From Enoplosus armatus (taxonomy: Eukaryota; Chordata; Actinopteri; Centrarchiformes; Enoplosidae): a DNA stretch of 64,000 bases. A model generated the notes under the pieces. The model made no database searches and was not told the origin of the DNA. It saw only the letters and a list, made by a program, of their open reading frames with translations. The position numbers were made by a program, and so were the translations under genes. Of this stretch, positions 1-13,000 are shown in pieces (position 1 is the first letter of the stretch; each line of letters opens with the position of its first letter). The DNA lies in contig NC_092190.1 in the NCBI RefSeq assembly GCF_043641665.1, positions 4,711,048 to 4,775,047 on the forward strand, in the 5' to 3' direction.

Positions 1-106
1 TAAATTCATATTTGCCAATATGAGCCCTTTCCTATCCCGGAGATTGTCAGATTGCACAAACACTCAAATATAATTATTTACACAGGATCCACAAAAGATC
101 ATTAAG

Positions 107-132
107 ATAATAATAATAATAATAATAATAAT
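107..132. repeat. (TAA)n microsatellite
   Basis: An uninterrupted run of about nine TAA/ATA units upstream of ska3. The rest of positions 1-400 shows no coding exon on either strand that I can support. Confidence 0.9.
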
Positions 133-199
133 GATATGTCATTAGGCACGTTGTGTGAAACGTTGCTTTATTTGTTTCACTTGAATTCCAACACTCCAG

Positions 200-422
200 T
201 TTTGTGAAAAGAAAAAATCCCAACTGTCAACATAGGGGGCGCGAATGAAACAATTTGGACCGAGCGCCGAAAACCCTAGAAGAAGAAGACGCTTCCGCCT
301 AAAGCCGGAAGAGGCGCCAAAATTGAAACGAAGAGAGTAGGTAAACAAGTTGTAATTGTAAGAATTTGTATGACATTGTTTGAATGCACGTTTGCATAAT
401 TTAGTTAGACTCTTATCTGAAA
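200..422 (+). promoter_or_regulatory. ska3: Probable ska3 promoter and 5' UTR
   Basis: This stretch lies directly upstream of the ska3 start codon. It is locally richer in G+C and CpG than the AT-rich sequence before it, and no TATA box is visible. The transcription start cannot be placed from sequence alone. The call rests on position and composition only. Confidence 0.4.
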
Positions 423-3400
423 ATGGACCCGACGGCACGGTTTTTTGTCAAGCTGAGAAAGCTGGCGGTGACTCTAGAATCAGAAACTGCCAAGCTCCAG
501 CACACCTTTGAAAACCGCAACAACGACGATGACAGCGGTGAGTGACACACCGACACGCAAACCCGTTGTGCAGCCCCTGTAAAGCATGTATAAATCACTT
601 ATCTAGTTTTCATAAGTCAATATGAGCTCCTTATTATTTCAGAAATCACAGCGAAAGCGATGCGAGCATATCACGAACTGAACTGTGACGTCGGGAACCT
701 GAAGGTACGGCAATATCTTTGTGAAAACTGTACACCAGACTCTGTTTATTAATCTAATAATTTATGTATCGGCACAATGAAACGTGATACCTGTATGTAT
801 CACATCCCCAGCAGCAATTTACATCGAATACACCAAATACTACAGTGTTCATTATATTAAAGTTACTTAAGTTATTTGGTTTCTAATTTTTTTTAATGAC
901 CGCCCGTTGACATGCTGTTGGTGCCAGTTGGTGGGATCAAACACTTAACACTCAGTTAAAGCTGACCTTTTATTAAAATAAACTGGCTCTCCAGCTGCCT
1001 GTAGACCAGAAGTCTGTAACGACTACCAGAAGGTATTGAGTCAAGATAAGTGTGTTTACTCTTACAAGACGAAAATCTGACAGATTGTAAATTGAGTTTG
1101 GCATGAGTGTAACTGCTGTATAGCACTCAAACACAATGGCCCTGCAATATAGTTTATAACTTTTTTGTTATGCTACCAAAGACTTTAATTGACATATCTA
1201 TTATTATTATTGTTATTATTATTATTAGTATAACCCTAACCATTGTTAGCTGCAGGTGTCAGCAAATGAAATAATAGTAGACATTGTTTGTAGAGAATGA
1301 ATAATTTTCTTGTGTAAAAGTATTTGTATTATTCAGCCTGTTTCTAACACACTATCTTTATAGTATCAGTTTTGTGAAGAATATCATCACAAATCTGTGG
1401 GCCTGTTAACTTGAAACTGATCAACTCCCATCTGTCATCATACAGGGGCAGATCCAGGAACAATTGGCTCAGCAGAAAGCACAGAAGAATGAGGTGAGCA
1501 GCTTCATTAAGGCCTGCAGAGTGATGGAGCAGAGGGTCACTAAGGACATCCAGAACTTAAAGGAACACTGGGAAAAATATGGTTACCAAGCTCCCAGAAA
1601 CACCCAGAGACCAACCAGTAAGTAATGACTGTAGCTGTATTGGAGGGAGTCAAACATAATTTACCTGTTTGTGAAAATAATTATGTCTGTAAAGAACACA
1701 TTGATATTTACTGATGATGTTCTGCAATGCAAGGTGTTGTTTTATTATCTCTACTGTTCTTAACTCATTCACGAAAGGAAACAAGATGCACTCAAAATCT
1801 GTTTTTATTGTGACTTTCTCTTATACAGGCCATGAGTCCGAGGCTGAAGACGAAGAAGCAGATGAGAGTGAAACTAAGTCAGCAGAAGGAGAAGAGGGAA
1901 GTCAGGAGGAGGTTGAAGGTAATCACTCCTCATCGCCCCTGAAAGTGGGACCGCCACCCTTCACTGATGTGTTGCGAACCCCGCAGCTCTCTGACTTCGG
2001 TCTGTCTGAGATGCAGCTGAAGAGAACCCTGGCAGGGGCGGAGTGGTGCTCTGAAGTGCCCCCTATGCCTGAGATGAGCCTCCCTCACCCCTCACTCAAC
2101 ACGCCTGCACCGCCACCCATGCCCTTGACTCCCAAATGTGCCCTGCGGATGGATGACGATGAGCTACAGACACCACAGATGCATGACTTTGGCATCTCGG
2201 AGCACACCATGTGTCTGAACAACGACTTCACTATGGATCTGTTCCGGAAGAACGTTGAAAAGCCCCAAAGGTAGAACATAATGTGCATTACATAATCGTT
2301 ACCTTTATTGACCTCTACTGGCAACACGCAGGATTTGCAGCAGCACTGCTGGAGCTCTTTCAACAGTCGCTAGCCACTGCTTATTACTGCTTTATGAGTG
2401 TCCTCTTCTTTAACAGACCATCACAAGAAATACCTGCACCACCAGTGAACTCTCTAATGGAGAGTTTGCAGACAAAAGGTATGAAACTGTTTTAAATGTA
2501 AGCCTTTATAGCCTTCTTATATTCAGTTTTATCAAGGACCTGGTTTCTGATCAAGCATCCTCAAGTTTAACATTCTCCTTAGCTCTTATTTCTCTTATGC
2601 CTTTTCTAAACACCTCTACAACTAGGGCTAGGTATCGTTTGTATTTTTTCAATACTAGTGCCGATTCAGTACCTGAGTATTGGTACCAAAACCATACTTT
2701 TGTTGATACATTACATTGAGAAGTATTAACACGTTTTCTGAAATTCCTTTTCATTAACAAATAAGCCAAAGCCTAAATAAAACAGTTTAAAATTGGCGAA
2801 ATCTTTATTTAAATTAAGAACTTCTTGTTCATGGAAAATAAATAAACAAGATTACAAATGTGACCAGACATTTAATACCAGCTTTTGGTACTTTTCCATA
2901 CTCACATTTTGGTCTGTTCATTACTCTGCTTGTAATAATGCTGAACTAGAAATTAAATCTTTTTTTCTACAATTGCTCTCAATCATAAATCATTGTATTA
3001 AATTGTTAGCGAATAACTTGTAGTGGAAGTATGAAATAAAATAGTATTCCTAAGGTTTAAACGGAAAGAAAAAGCACTGAAATTAAACATGTTTTGTCAT
3101 CTGCCTTATATCACATTCTTCTTATTGCCTTCAGTAAACAACTTGGAGTCCCCAGAGCCACCAGTGTTTTGCACCCCGGGGTTCAAGATCAAAAAGACAA
3201 ACGGTCACAGCTCCCTACTTGCTCCAGGCAATGGTGACCCAGAATCCCCTGGTTGCCCTGGAAACCTGCCTTCTACCCCTCAGGTCCCAGCGTTTCAAAC
3301 CCCATACATGAACCGGCTGGTCAGCACAAAAAAGGTATAAAGAATGTGTGTGTATTTTTTTTAGCCAATAGCAATGTGAAGAAAATGGATTTCTTTATTT

Positions 3401-5620
3401 CCTCATTCAGACTCGCAGAACACAAAAACTTTCAGCTCAGAGTTTGTGCCTTTTTGTTCGTGTGTCCGTAGAGTGCACGGCAGCCTGAGCCTATCAACAT
3501 GCACGCTAATGATGATATTAGTCACACCCTCGAACTTCCAACACCTCCTCGTAACGGAGCAACCAGCTCCAAACGCACCTGGGAGTACAGTGAGCCAGAG
3601 ATATCCATCGTGGGTTTGGAGGACAAGCAGATGCCAGAGATGCCAAACCTGGAGTCTGTTTTGGGAAATTCGTTACAAAGTGTAAGACCAAAGGAAAGCC
3701 ACAGGTCATACTGACTGCTGTATCCCAAAATTGACCAGACTATATTCTTTTGAAAGATTACTAAAACAGAAATGGCCATGTTATTGAAGAATGGTTTGCT
3801 GAAGTCTTTCCAGTCACAGCCAATAATTCATGACCATTTGATTCGAGGATTGTGGTCATTTCTTACGTCGTAGCCTGACACTGCTCAGTGTGGTTGAGCA
3901 GGTGCCTCAAATAATATTACTCTCATGATACAATGGCCATGATAATGATGGTAACTCTGTATATTGCAAGACAGTCGTCTATGGACCATCATAATACACT
4001 GTATAGAGGAAAATATAGCCCTGAAATAACAAAATAATCTTTCAAAGAAACCAATCATTTCTAAAACTGATAAAAATCCACAATCGGTTGCTGAAATTTC
4101 TAATATTTGCTTTTGACTTCTGCGCAGTGAAATAAAGACTTCATGTTAAAAGATCAACTTGAGCCTCTTTGTTTAATGTTTGCCGACAGAGAAGCGCTAA
4201 AATGCACAAGAAGACTAGTGAGCATGAAAAGGTGACCAAGGAGCTCACTGTCAACACTCTGGAGCTGGACGGACCCACCCAGGAGTTCAGCTTGGGGACA
4301 CCTCGCATCAGGGTGGACTACGAAGAGCCAGAGATGCCAGACCTCAGCTCTGTCACACAGGACATCTGTAAAGTAAGTCTTGTTTATTCCCATTAACAGC
4401 ACATCTTACAACTTAAAAGACCAAACCTGCAGTTTTGTCTTCGCTGATTAACTGCAGACATTCTGTACCTTTAGTTTTCAGATAGAGATGAATTTTCCTG
4501 TCTTCCAAGAAACCTTTTGGTCTTATTTGACATGACATCAAAACCAAATGTTTAATATGTAAGATTCCTGTCGTACTCTTCTTGTGTGCTTTTTTCACTT
4601 ATGATGTCTCTTTTATTTTGTAGCTTTTGTCCCAGGCTCAGGTGAAGAAGACTGCCACGGCGGTTGTTCACCCACATGTCAGGCCAGAAAAAGATAAAAA
4701 CAGGTGAAGTAACTCAGAAAACCACTTACCTACCTTGAAGAATATATTATTATAGAATATCTACAATATCAAGAATCTCCCTCCAAAAGTTGCAGATCAA
4801 ATGAGATCGGACTGCTGCTGAGTAGAAGAAAAGAATATTAATTGAAGATATTCAGGGATGTAGTATAATTTTTATATATATTTCCAATAGATTTGGGATT
4901 TTGAGGTTGTTGGTTTTGTCTGTCCTGTCTGTTTCTAATCATGATTGGTGTTTATTTCCTTCCATCTCTTTGTTTTATTTATGTCACCCTGGTATCATTT
5001 TTTTTAATCAAAATTTTAAATGTGACATGTCCTCTTCCCTTCAGTCCTCTTCCCAGAGCTGCAAGTCTGTCTGTGGTGTCAGAGAGCGAGTTCCAGAGTT
5101 TACCCAAATACCTGAGGCAGATGACTCTGTCCAGCCTCAACCAGGCCGTCCACAACATCAACATGTTCACGGCAGAGTGTAGAGGTCAGTGCTACAGAAC
5201 ACTTCAGGATAATAAATTAAGATATTGTCTAAATTACCTCCTGCCACTCAAAAACCAAGCCAAGACAACACAGATACCATAACAAGGTGATTCCTCTCCA
5301 CTTTAAGTACATGAAATAAATCAGAAAGCCGGGTTTTACAGATATATCAGAAATACTAGCGAACAATCATATGAACAAAAATAGAAAAAAATATCTGACT
5401 TTTTGGACCTAGCAGCTGTCTGATGCATCTAATCGGTTGATGTCCTGTGGTGCCCTCTGCAGGAGAAAAGACAGAGATTCAGATGGAGGAGCTGAGGAGG
5501 ATTACCAACGTTGGTAACAAGACCCCTATTTACATCCTCTGTCTAACGGAGCTCAAGAGGCTGCAGCATGTGGGAGGAGCCGCGAACACCTCTGTGTACA
5601 AACTGAGCACACAGAGCTAA
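423..5620 (+). CDS. ska3: Spindle and kinetochore-associated protein 3 (SKA3), 11 coding exons
   Basis: SKA3 is a subunit of the SKA complex, which binds spindle microtubules and couples them to the Ndc80 complex at kinetochores. Coding exons are 423-537, 643-704, 1446-1617, 1829-2270, 2417-2478, 3135-3334, 3472-3681, 4190-4372, 4624-4703, 5045-5184 and 5463-5620. All introns are GT-AG, the phases join, and the product is 607 aa. The N-terminus (MDPTARFFVKLRKLA) and the helical segment in residues 1-116 match the family's coiled-coil assembly domain. The C-terminus (FQSLPKYLRQMTLSSLNQAV onward, about residues 525-607) matches the microtubule-binding domain. The middle is acidic and rich in Thr-Pro, including two similar motifs, TPQLSDFGLSE (167-177) and TPQMHDFGISE (231-241), plausible CDK1 targets. 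The protein is much longer than human SKA3 (about 412 aa) because this middle part is expanded. The first Met is conserved in the family. Confidence 0.94.
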
Positions 5621-5846
5621 AGGCTGCTTGGATACATTACACTTACACCAAATGTAGTCCCATCTACACTCACAAAAACCTGCTTTGTACATCCATATTT
5701 AAGTTACAGACGTGCTCAACTCTGGCTGGCTTCTATCAATATTCAAAGAGAAAGCAGGCTTGATAACGTTTGTATCTGTTTGTGTCCAGATTGTAAATAG
5801 TGCTGATGCATGGCTAGTCAATAATTTGCACTTGCATTTTGTATAT

Positions 5847-5852
5847 AATAAA
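5847..5852 (+). terminator. ska3: ska3 polyadenylation signal (AATAAA)
   Basis: A canonical AATAAA hexamer lies about 230 bases after the ska3 stop codon and is the first in that position. It is followed within 30 bases by TG-rich sequence. Confidence 0.6.
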
Positions 5853-7080
5853 ATCATAACACATTACTGCACATAATATGGAAAATAATAGTAATAATTG
5901 TGTAGAATATTTAAAAAAAATATTTTACTTTTAAAATAAAGTTCAATTAATGATAGATAAAAGATGACAGACGTATTAACTTAGTATAAGTGTATGATCA
6001 GAACGGTAGTCGGCAGCATTCATTATTCAGGCTAAAAAAGGAAACTGCTTTGATTTACAATATGCCACGTCTCCCTCTAACAGTTGATTTACAATGAGCA
6101 GTGGGGAAAGAAATCTGGTCACATAAATGTGTAAACATGTACATAAGACTTTAAAGCAGCAGATATTTTAGCACTTTACCACAGCCCAACCTGGATTTAG
6201 CCTGATTCCAGACCTCCAAATCACTGCACACATCTCCAATTTGTCCAGTGATTGGAATTACATCTATGACATCGACTCTGGATTATTTAGTCAGCTGTTT
6301 CAATTTTGACTTTTATGCCAATATGAATGAGAAGACCTTAAAAGTGCTTAGAAACATGGAAATGTGAACATCTACAATCACATGACTGCATCTGCTAAGG
6401 AAGATCATATGATTCATATCTCCAAGCTCCAGAACAGCTACTAAATGGACCTTGTGGTGGGATTGTTCTATCAACTTCTGTTTCCAAGGTCAAGAACTTC
6501 AAAGCTCAAATCACTGTATGATGCAGCATCAGGATTTACCTTCCAATTTTGGTACTTTTGGTCTAGATTTCCCTAAACCAAAAGTACACAGGACAGCTGG
6601 TGTCCACATACTTTTTTGTTATTAATGTGAATATATGCAAAAGGCTAAAGCTCTAAAAAAAATAAATAAAGTAATTACTCCTTGCACAGTATTGTAAGCT
6701 CACATGGTGTTCACTCCTTCAGAATCTTGGGCTATAAATGATGAGCACAGTCATGGCTGTCTGCTGTGAGTGAAAGCCAGATGATGCTGTGTACTCGTGT
6801 TACGTCCCCGATCAACTACACCCCAGCACGGTGACATTTTCGACAACTATGCTATCATTGATTGTTTACATATTTAGTTAAATGTCGCGGTAACCAGGGT
6901 AACGTCAACGAGTTGTTGCATCTAGCTTGCTAGCTACATCAACATCTACGTTAAGGTAGCCAGTTAACCGTAACGTTTTCTTCGGCTTCAACCCTTTGTG
7001 TTTTTTTTCTTTAGCTTCTGTTATTCGGCTCTGAAGCCACATATAGGTAACATTTTTTATTGTTTATTGTTTTTATTGTA
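5853..7080. other. Intergenic sequence between ska3 and the THAP-DDE gene
   Basis: AT-rich sequence with no open frame, RNA gene or repeat that I can identify. Several further AATAAA hexamers occur between about 5930 and 6670, so longer ska3 3' UTR forms are possible. I see no trace of a SAP18 gene on either strand. Confidence 0.6.
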
Positions 7081-7318
7081 TTATTTTACTACACTTTCAG
7101 GCCGTCAGCGTTGTTGCAGCACCGCGTGAGTAAGGATCGCATTTCAATGACGTCGCCCTAAGGTGGTCCAATTAGATCGGTGAATGTAAACGACCGTTGG
7201 TGACGGCACTACTGTTTTTTTTTCTTTTTTTTTTCACCCTCTGGTCGGCCACCATTTTGGGAGTCAAAACACCCAACAAATAGCAGCGCACACCTCCACG
7301 CTTCTCCGTGGCCTTACT
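7080..7318 (+). promoter_or_regulatory. Probable promoter and 5' UTR of the THAP-DDE gene
   Basis: CpG density rises here compared with flanking sequence, and the stretch ends at the initiator codon at 7319. A T-rich run (7216-7234) and a CCACCATTTTG element (7248-7258), which resembles a weak YY1 site, are visible. No TATA box is obvious. Confidence 0.4.
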
Positions 7319-8181
7319 ATGGTTCACACATGTGTGGTGGCAGGCTGTAGGAACAGAAGGACACCGGGCACCACCTTATCGTTCTACCGTTTCCCCCGGG
7401 ACCCCGAGAGGAAGCAGCGCTGGATAGCTGCTGTGAACCGCGACGGCTGGGTGCCGAACGACGGCAGTCGGCTGTGTAGTACTCACTTCATCTCAGGTAT
7501 GAATGCAGTACAACGCTGAAACAGAAACCTATCCCACTGTTTGATTTGTTCCGGGTCAGTTTAATGTTGCTCAAATTATACAAGAGGATATGTCCAACTG
7601 AGAGATTCAAAATGCATTTTGATGTCAGTGGATCTAAAGATTTCTGGTTTGTTTACGTTTAGTGGGTACAGTGTCATATTTGGTATATTTACAACTGGTA
7701 GTACACTTGATTTAGGCTTGACTGAATTTTTTTCTAAACGATAAAGTTATGGTCATTATCGATTAATTAATTTTTTTTTATTAGCCAGTAGTTATTTCTT
7801 AAACTTAGTCAGATTTGGTCTCGGTATGATTATCAGCTAAAAACCTCAAATAAATCAGTTTTAATATTTTGAATAGATAACCAAAACTATTTTCAGCTGT
7901 GAAGCTTTAAATATTAAGATTAATTGCTAATCAAACCTAAACTATTTTTTTTACAAAAGGTACAGGAATTTAATTAATTCACATCTTGTGATTTGTGCCA
8001 GTTTTGAGTGGAAAAACTGTGCATATTATTTTCACATCTCTTTATTTGTTTCATAATTTATTTAGCCTGGTGTCTGCGCGTGTATACTTAATGTACTTTT
8101 CCATGCTGTTGTTGATGTAAAGTTATTGTTAAAAACTCTTCAGAGATGCATTAGCTGAAGATTCACTATATATATAGTGTC

Positions 8182-8239
<58 letters not shown>

Positions 8240-10025
8240 GAAGTAATCAAGAATAAGATAATTTGGATCCGGTTACTGTAACGTTTTGGTCCTGTTGTGA
8301 TTTGAAACAACTTCCTGTTTCATCAATATACTGTTCACATTTTGCTTGTGTGTGCAAAATCACAATTATGTATAGTAACTGTTCATAACTGGAGCTATAA
8401 TTTCCCATCACAACAAGCCCTAAATTGTCACACCCACAAGAAACCTTATTACATGTTTCCCAATCCTGCACCTAACCATAAAATCTGTTGCTGTTTCAGT
8501 CGTTATCAAACTGCTCACTTTGCTCTTTTTGAGTGGGACAATGTAGCAGCACAAATGGGGAAAAGTCATGGCTGCTTGCCCACTACAATTTGTCCTCAAA
8601 CTCCACTGACTAAAGTAGACTGTTATTTGGAGAAATGCCATAAGGAGACAATTTTCACCTCCTCCCCATTTACTACCTCTTCTTTTTCTACATGCAGGTA
8701 AACAGGTGAAGAATCCGCGTTCGCCAGATTATGTTCCTTCTGTGTTCACGACTGCTCCCTTATCCCCAGAGATGAAGGAGCCAGGTGCCTTGGAGATCCT
8801 GGACAAGCAGGAAGCCCGCGTGGAGGCGGCCAACGCCTTGTTGTTCCTGCAGGGTCAGGGCAGGTCTGTGGTGGGGGAGCGGGGCCCGGAAGAGCATCCT
8901 GAGGAGAGGGAGCAGGAGGCCATTGCGGAGGAAAGTGGGTCCTCCTCCCTCAGCACTGATGAAGACGATGACGACGAATCTGTGAGTGACAGCAAGAAGG
9001 GAAAGTTCGCTCAGACATCTGATGCATCAGTTAACTTTGACGACATCCTGAAAGCCCTGAAGAGGGAGAACCAGGCCCTCAGGGAGTCTGTGGAGAAAAT
9101 GTCCCTCTCTGAGAACTCCTTGAGGAACGATGCAGAGAAAGTAAAGTTTTACACTGGTTTACCCAACTACTTTGTCCTAGAGACGGTCATGTGGCTGCTG
9201 GCACCTCACATGGATGGGATGAAAAACATGAAGCTCTCAAAGTTTCAGCAGCTGCTGCTGACACTGATGCGGCTCCGTCTGGACCTCCGCAATCAAGACC
9301 TGGCCTACCGCTTTGGCGTGAAAGTCGGTACGGTAACCAGAACAGTGCACCAGATGGTCAACATCATGTCCTCCACTCTGGTGCCGACAGCTGTCTTCTG
9401 GCCTTCTAGAGCTGAGCTCCGGAAAAACCTGCCGGCGGCTCTTCGCACCTCCCATCCTGACTGCGCTGTCATCATAGACTGTTTCATGGTGCCTTTTGAG
9501 GAGCCGGTTTCCCGGGGCAACCAGCAGCAGCAGCAACAGCAGAGGATGGTGCCAAGCTCTCAGGGGGTGGGATCAAGTTATAATGTGTTAAAGTATCTGA
9601 TTGGTGTGGCTCCGCAAGGCGTTGTCACCTTTGTCTCTAGGGGCGTGCTGGGAAACGTCAGTGACAGAAGCCTGGCGGAGGGCTGCGGATTTCTGTGCAA
9701 GCTTCTTCCAGGTGACGTCGTATTGGCGAGCCGCGATCTCAACATCGCAGATTCGGTGGCCGCACGCGGAGCTCTGTTTAGAATTGCTTGCAGCTCAGAG
9801 GGCTCGCCGCTGGCTGATTCTTCCTCCGAGACACTGAGCGTGCAGAGGCATGTGGAGAGGGTGATCTCCATGGTGAAGCAGAGGTACGCCATGCTCACAG
9901 GCCCAGTCGAGAGCCCCTTCACCACGGCCTCTGAGCGCACGTCGAACCTCTCAACCTTTGATAAGATTGTGCAAGTTGCCTGTGCCTTAAACAACCTGTG
10001 CATCTCTGCTGCTCCGCTAGAGTGA
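7319..10025 (+). CDS. THAP zinc-finger plus DDE_Tnp_4 protein, domesticated Harbinger-like transposase
   Basis: Two exons, 7319-7496 and 8698-10025, join in phase 1 to give 501 aa. Residues 1-76 form a THAP DNA-binding finger: C2CH ligands Cys5, Cys10, Cys53 and His56, the conserved Trp35 and Pro26, and an AVPTIF-like box YVPSVF at 71-76 that is completed only after splicing. An acidic Ser/Glu/Asp linker and a short predicted coiled coil (about 170-205) follow. Residues about 238-501 resemble the DDE_Tnp_4 fold, with helix-turn-helix-like LRNQDLAYRFGVKVGTV. First catalytic Asp320 (IIDCF) and Glu446 (HVERVI) are present. Where active relatives have ADRG, this protein reads ASRD, putting Ser404 in place of the second Asp. 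A Gln run lies at 335-341. No terminal inverted repeats are evident around the gene. Start context at 7319 is good (A at -3, G at +4). A sequence-specific DNA-binding regulator is the likely role; the target is unknown. Confidence 0.88.
8185..8238. repeat. (TA)n microsatellite in the THAP-DDE gene intron
   Basis: About 27 consecutive TA units inside the single 1.2-kb intron (7497-8697). The rest of that intron is AT-rich and shows no other feature I can support. Confidence 0.95.
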
Positions 10026-13000
10026 TTCGCACAGAAATACCTAGTGCTCCTTAATGCTGGTCAAGCACTTAAGTTCCCTTTACTGCTTTGGACCTTATTC
10101 CATGTTCTCCCACTGCATCCCCGTGGCAACAATACATGATTAGTACAGAAAATTGATTTATACTTATCTACTTTAATACACTTTCAGTGTACGTGAGTCC
10201 CTCTTATCAGTTGGCTTGTACTTGGAAATAAGAGCACTGCTCCCAAATCCAGAAACCACATTGCAAAGATGCAATGTCATTAAGTTATTAAGCAACCCAA
10301 CTGACAAAGAAAGGCAGGCTTGCTGAGGATGTTATTTTTTTATTTAGGGTTTCATTGAGAACTGTTTGAGTAAAATGTACCTTTTTAAATGAGTCTTCAT
10401 TAGCCATTTGTAAATACTGAGGTATATAAACTGCAGTATGGGTGGTGGAGGCAATGTCCCTACTTATCCAATCCTGTGCCATCCAAGAGTTTAAAGTTTT
10501 TTTTTTTTAAATCCCCCAAAATACAACAGCAGCAGACTTAACTGATAACTTCCTCCCTCTCTTGCAGAAAGAAGGTTTGTTGGTGAAACCAGCTGTTTTT
10601 TCGCTTCCCTGCTTATATGTCTAGAAGAGTACACACAATACAAAGAGATATAAAACGGGTTAAAACTACAAGAACAGCATCCATAGTAATGCAGGTCTTA
10701 GATAAGAATTCCTCCTGCCTGGTCAGCACGCAGAGATAGAAACATGTCATGGTTAATGGGGGTTTTGAGGGATTACTGGGTGTAAAAACTAACCTCTTTT
10801 GGCATTGTAGCACATTTTTTGCCTGCCAGCTAGATTTTATAACAATAGAAGACAGCCACTCTGGGATGATTTGCTACCTGTTAGCACAGACAAACACACC
10901 ACCCACAGATCAATTTACTACCATATGGACAGAGTCTGCTGTTAATTTATCTGCTGTGCTCCCTGGCTTTGTAGGAACGCAGCTCATTTCCAGGGTTTTT
11001 TTTAATAATAGCTCCCAGGTTGAATGGCAGCTGGTGATTTTTTTTTTTACGCAAAGTAAACAGCCCTCCCTGCTGAAACGTAACCTGCTGGGTGGTAAAA
11101 TAACTGAAATAGACCAAAAAGATAACTCGTTTTCACCACAGGTCAGGATTAACTAGACCACGTGGATGCTTGTCCGCTCTCTGGTTCCAAGCTGAGCTGT
11201 ATAATTAACAATGATGTCAATATTTACGACGCCACACTCATGTTTGTGCAGGTTCCATTTTTTTATTTTTAAGCATTCTGTGTGTTTCGCCAAAATGGTT
11301 AAGCTTTCTTATTTAATACAAAGCTTGAGATTTCTAAAAGATGTTCTGAGCTGTTAGGTATACCTTGGACGAACATCATTATAGCAGGACAAACTCATTA
11401 TATGTGGCCACTGACGGCTCTCAAAGAAACACTTCATAGGCAGGCATTCGAGTACTGAAATGAAGCGCCATTCTCTGTTCTCTGTTATTAACAGTCTTAC
11501 TGAATCATTACAAGTGAGTGAAAGAGATGCATTATAGAAGGAATGATTTCCCAAAGGCAACCAGAGTTTGGGGGGGGGGGGTGGGGGGTGGGGTTCACAG
11601 ACACTGAAGTGTTGTTGAGGAGGTTTAATTAACACTTTGTTCAGCTGCAGCACTTGGAGAATGTACATTTAATAGATGGCTGTTTAAATTTCATCGTCTT
11701 TCTTCAATGTGTTCCTGTTTTAACTGATTGTTGAACCATTTTGGACCATGAGTACGTCACAGAGACGTGACGTTTCTGCTGGCTGGGGGCTATTTTCAAG
11801 AACGGTTAACCAGCCACTGAAGTGCATTTTTGATGTTTTTAATAGTTTGTCAAATTAAGTTACGATATGGGCTTACATGTAGACACTTCAACTGAAATAT
11901 CTGTTTTCGATATACAGTATATCATTTCATTATGATTTCAGTTACCTTAAAACAAGACCCCGCTTATCGAAATGTGACTTTTGTTGTCCTGCATCGCTGG
12001 TGCCTTAGTTTGTAAAGCTGGTAGTGCTGTTAACAAATCGGCCTGTGTTTTCTTTTCTACAAATATTTATTTTTGCATCGTACAATATGCTTTAGACACT
12101 TGTCTGGTTTGGATACTCAGCTAAACATGTATAAACAGTCACTCAAATGTTAACAACAAATGTTAGAATCCCCTTATCATTATTCACCAAGTTTTCTGTG
12201 TGGACGGTAAGAAACGCTCATTTTTATCTTTTAGATTATTCACCAATCTGCCATTTAATGTGTATAAACTCCAAATGATGTCAAGTAATTATACATAAAT
12301 AATAACTTATCTCTTGAGAGAACCGTTTTGAGGGGTTAAATATTCCAACAGCAGCTCTTGTGCTTTGGCTCAGGGCCCGAAATCAATTGGGGAAAGGTTC
12401 TTCACACGAGGGGCAGCTTGTTACAACGACAGAGACTAAACTGGCTCGGTTCTGTTGCCGGGCTTTAAAAGGTGTTGCTTCATAAGCAGTGTGAGGTTCA
12501 GATAGGCGTGCTGCGGTAGCCCAGAGTGGAATGTGCCTTCTGTTCTCAGGCCGCTGGATGTTCCCTTCCATGGATGTCTTTCCTGACCATTTGTTTGTCT
12601 TGTGCTCGTAATGTATGCTCACATCAAACTGATTCTCTCTCTACCTGTGATGTATTTTTCTTTGTTGGTAGGTTTAACTACCCAGTCGGCCTTCTGTTTA
12701 CTCCAAACAAACCAGAAAGGTTAAATGAATCGGCATCAAATTCATAAATAATTATTTCTTTAAGCAGTTTCTATCTTCAATAGTGCATGTGCTTTTTTGA
12801 TGAACAGACATGCTTCCTTTCCAAAGTCTTTGACTCAAAACTCTGATATATCTGCAAACTGGTGAACTTGAGAGCTTGTTGATTAAAGGATGGAGAGGAG
12901 ACCGAGGGTAATCGTTTCGGAGTGTGTGATGGGTACGAAGACGTCTTTTTCCTTGGATCTTTCATACAACCAAGATCTTATTTTATTTATTGCAGTTGCT

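Noticed and set aside
2271..2274. Stop codon TAG directly after NVEKPQR as the end of a short ska3 protein
   Set aside because: The bases are the GTAG donor region of an intron. Splicing to 2417 keeps the family reading through to the C-terminal domain.
7728..7930. Possible degenerate copy of the GGGCTGCAACTAAC-type element in the THAP-DDE intron
   Set aside because: Only ATTATCGATTAAT and scattered short phrases match; no recognisable ends.
9578..10003. A 141-codon minus-strand open frame
   Set aside because: It lies opposite the DDE-domain coding sequence and shows no recognisable protein features.
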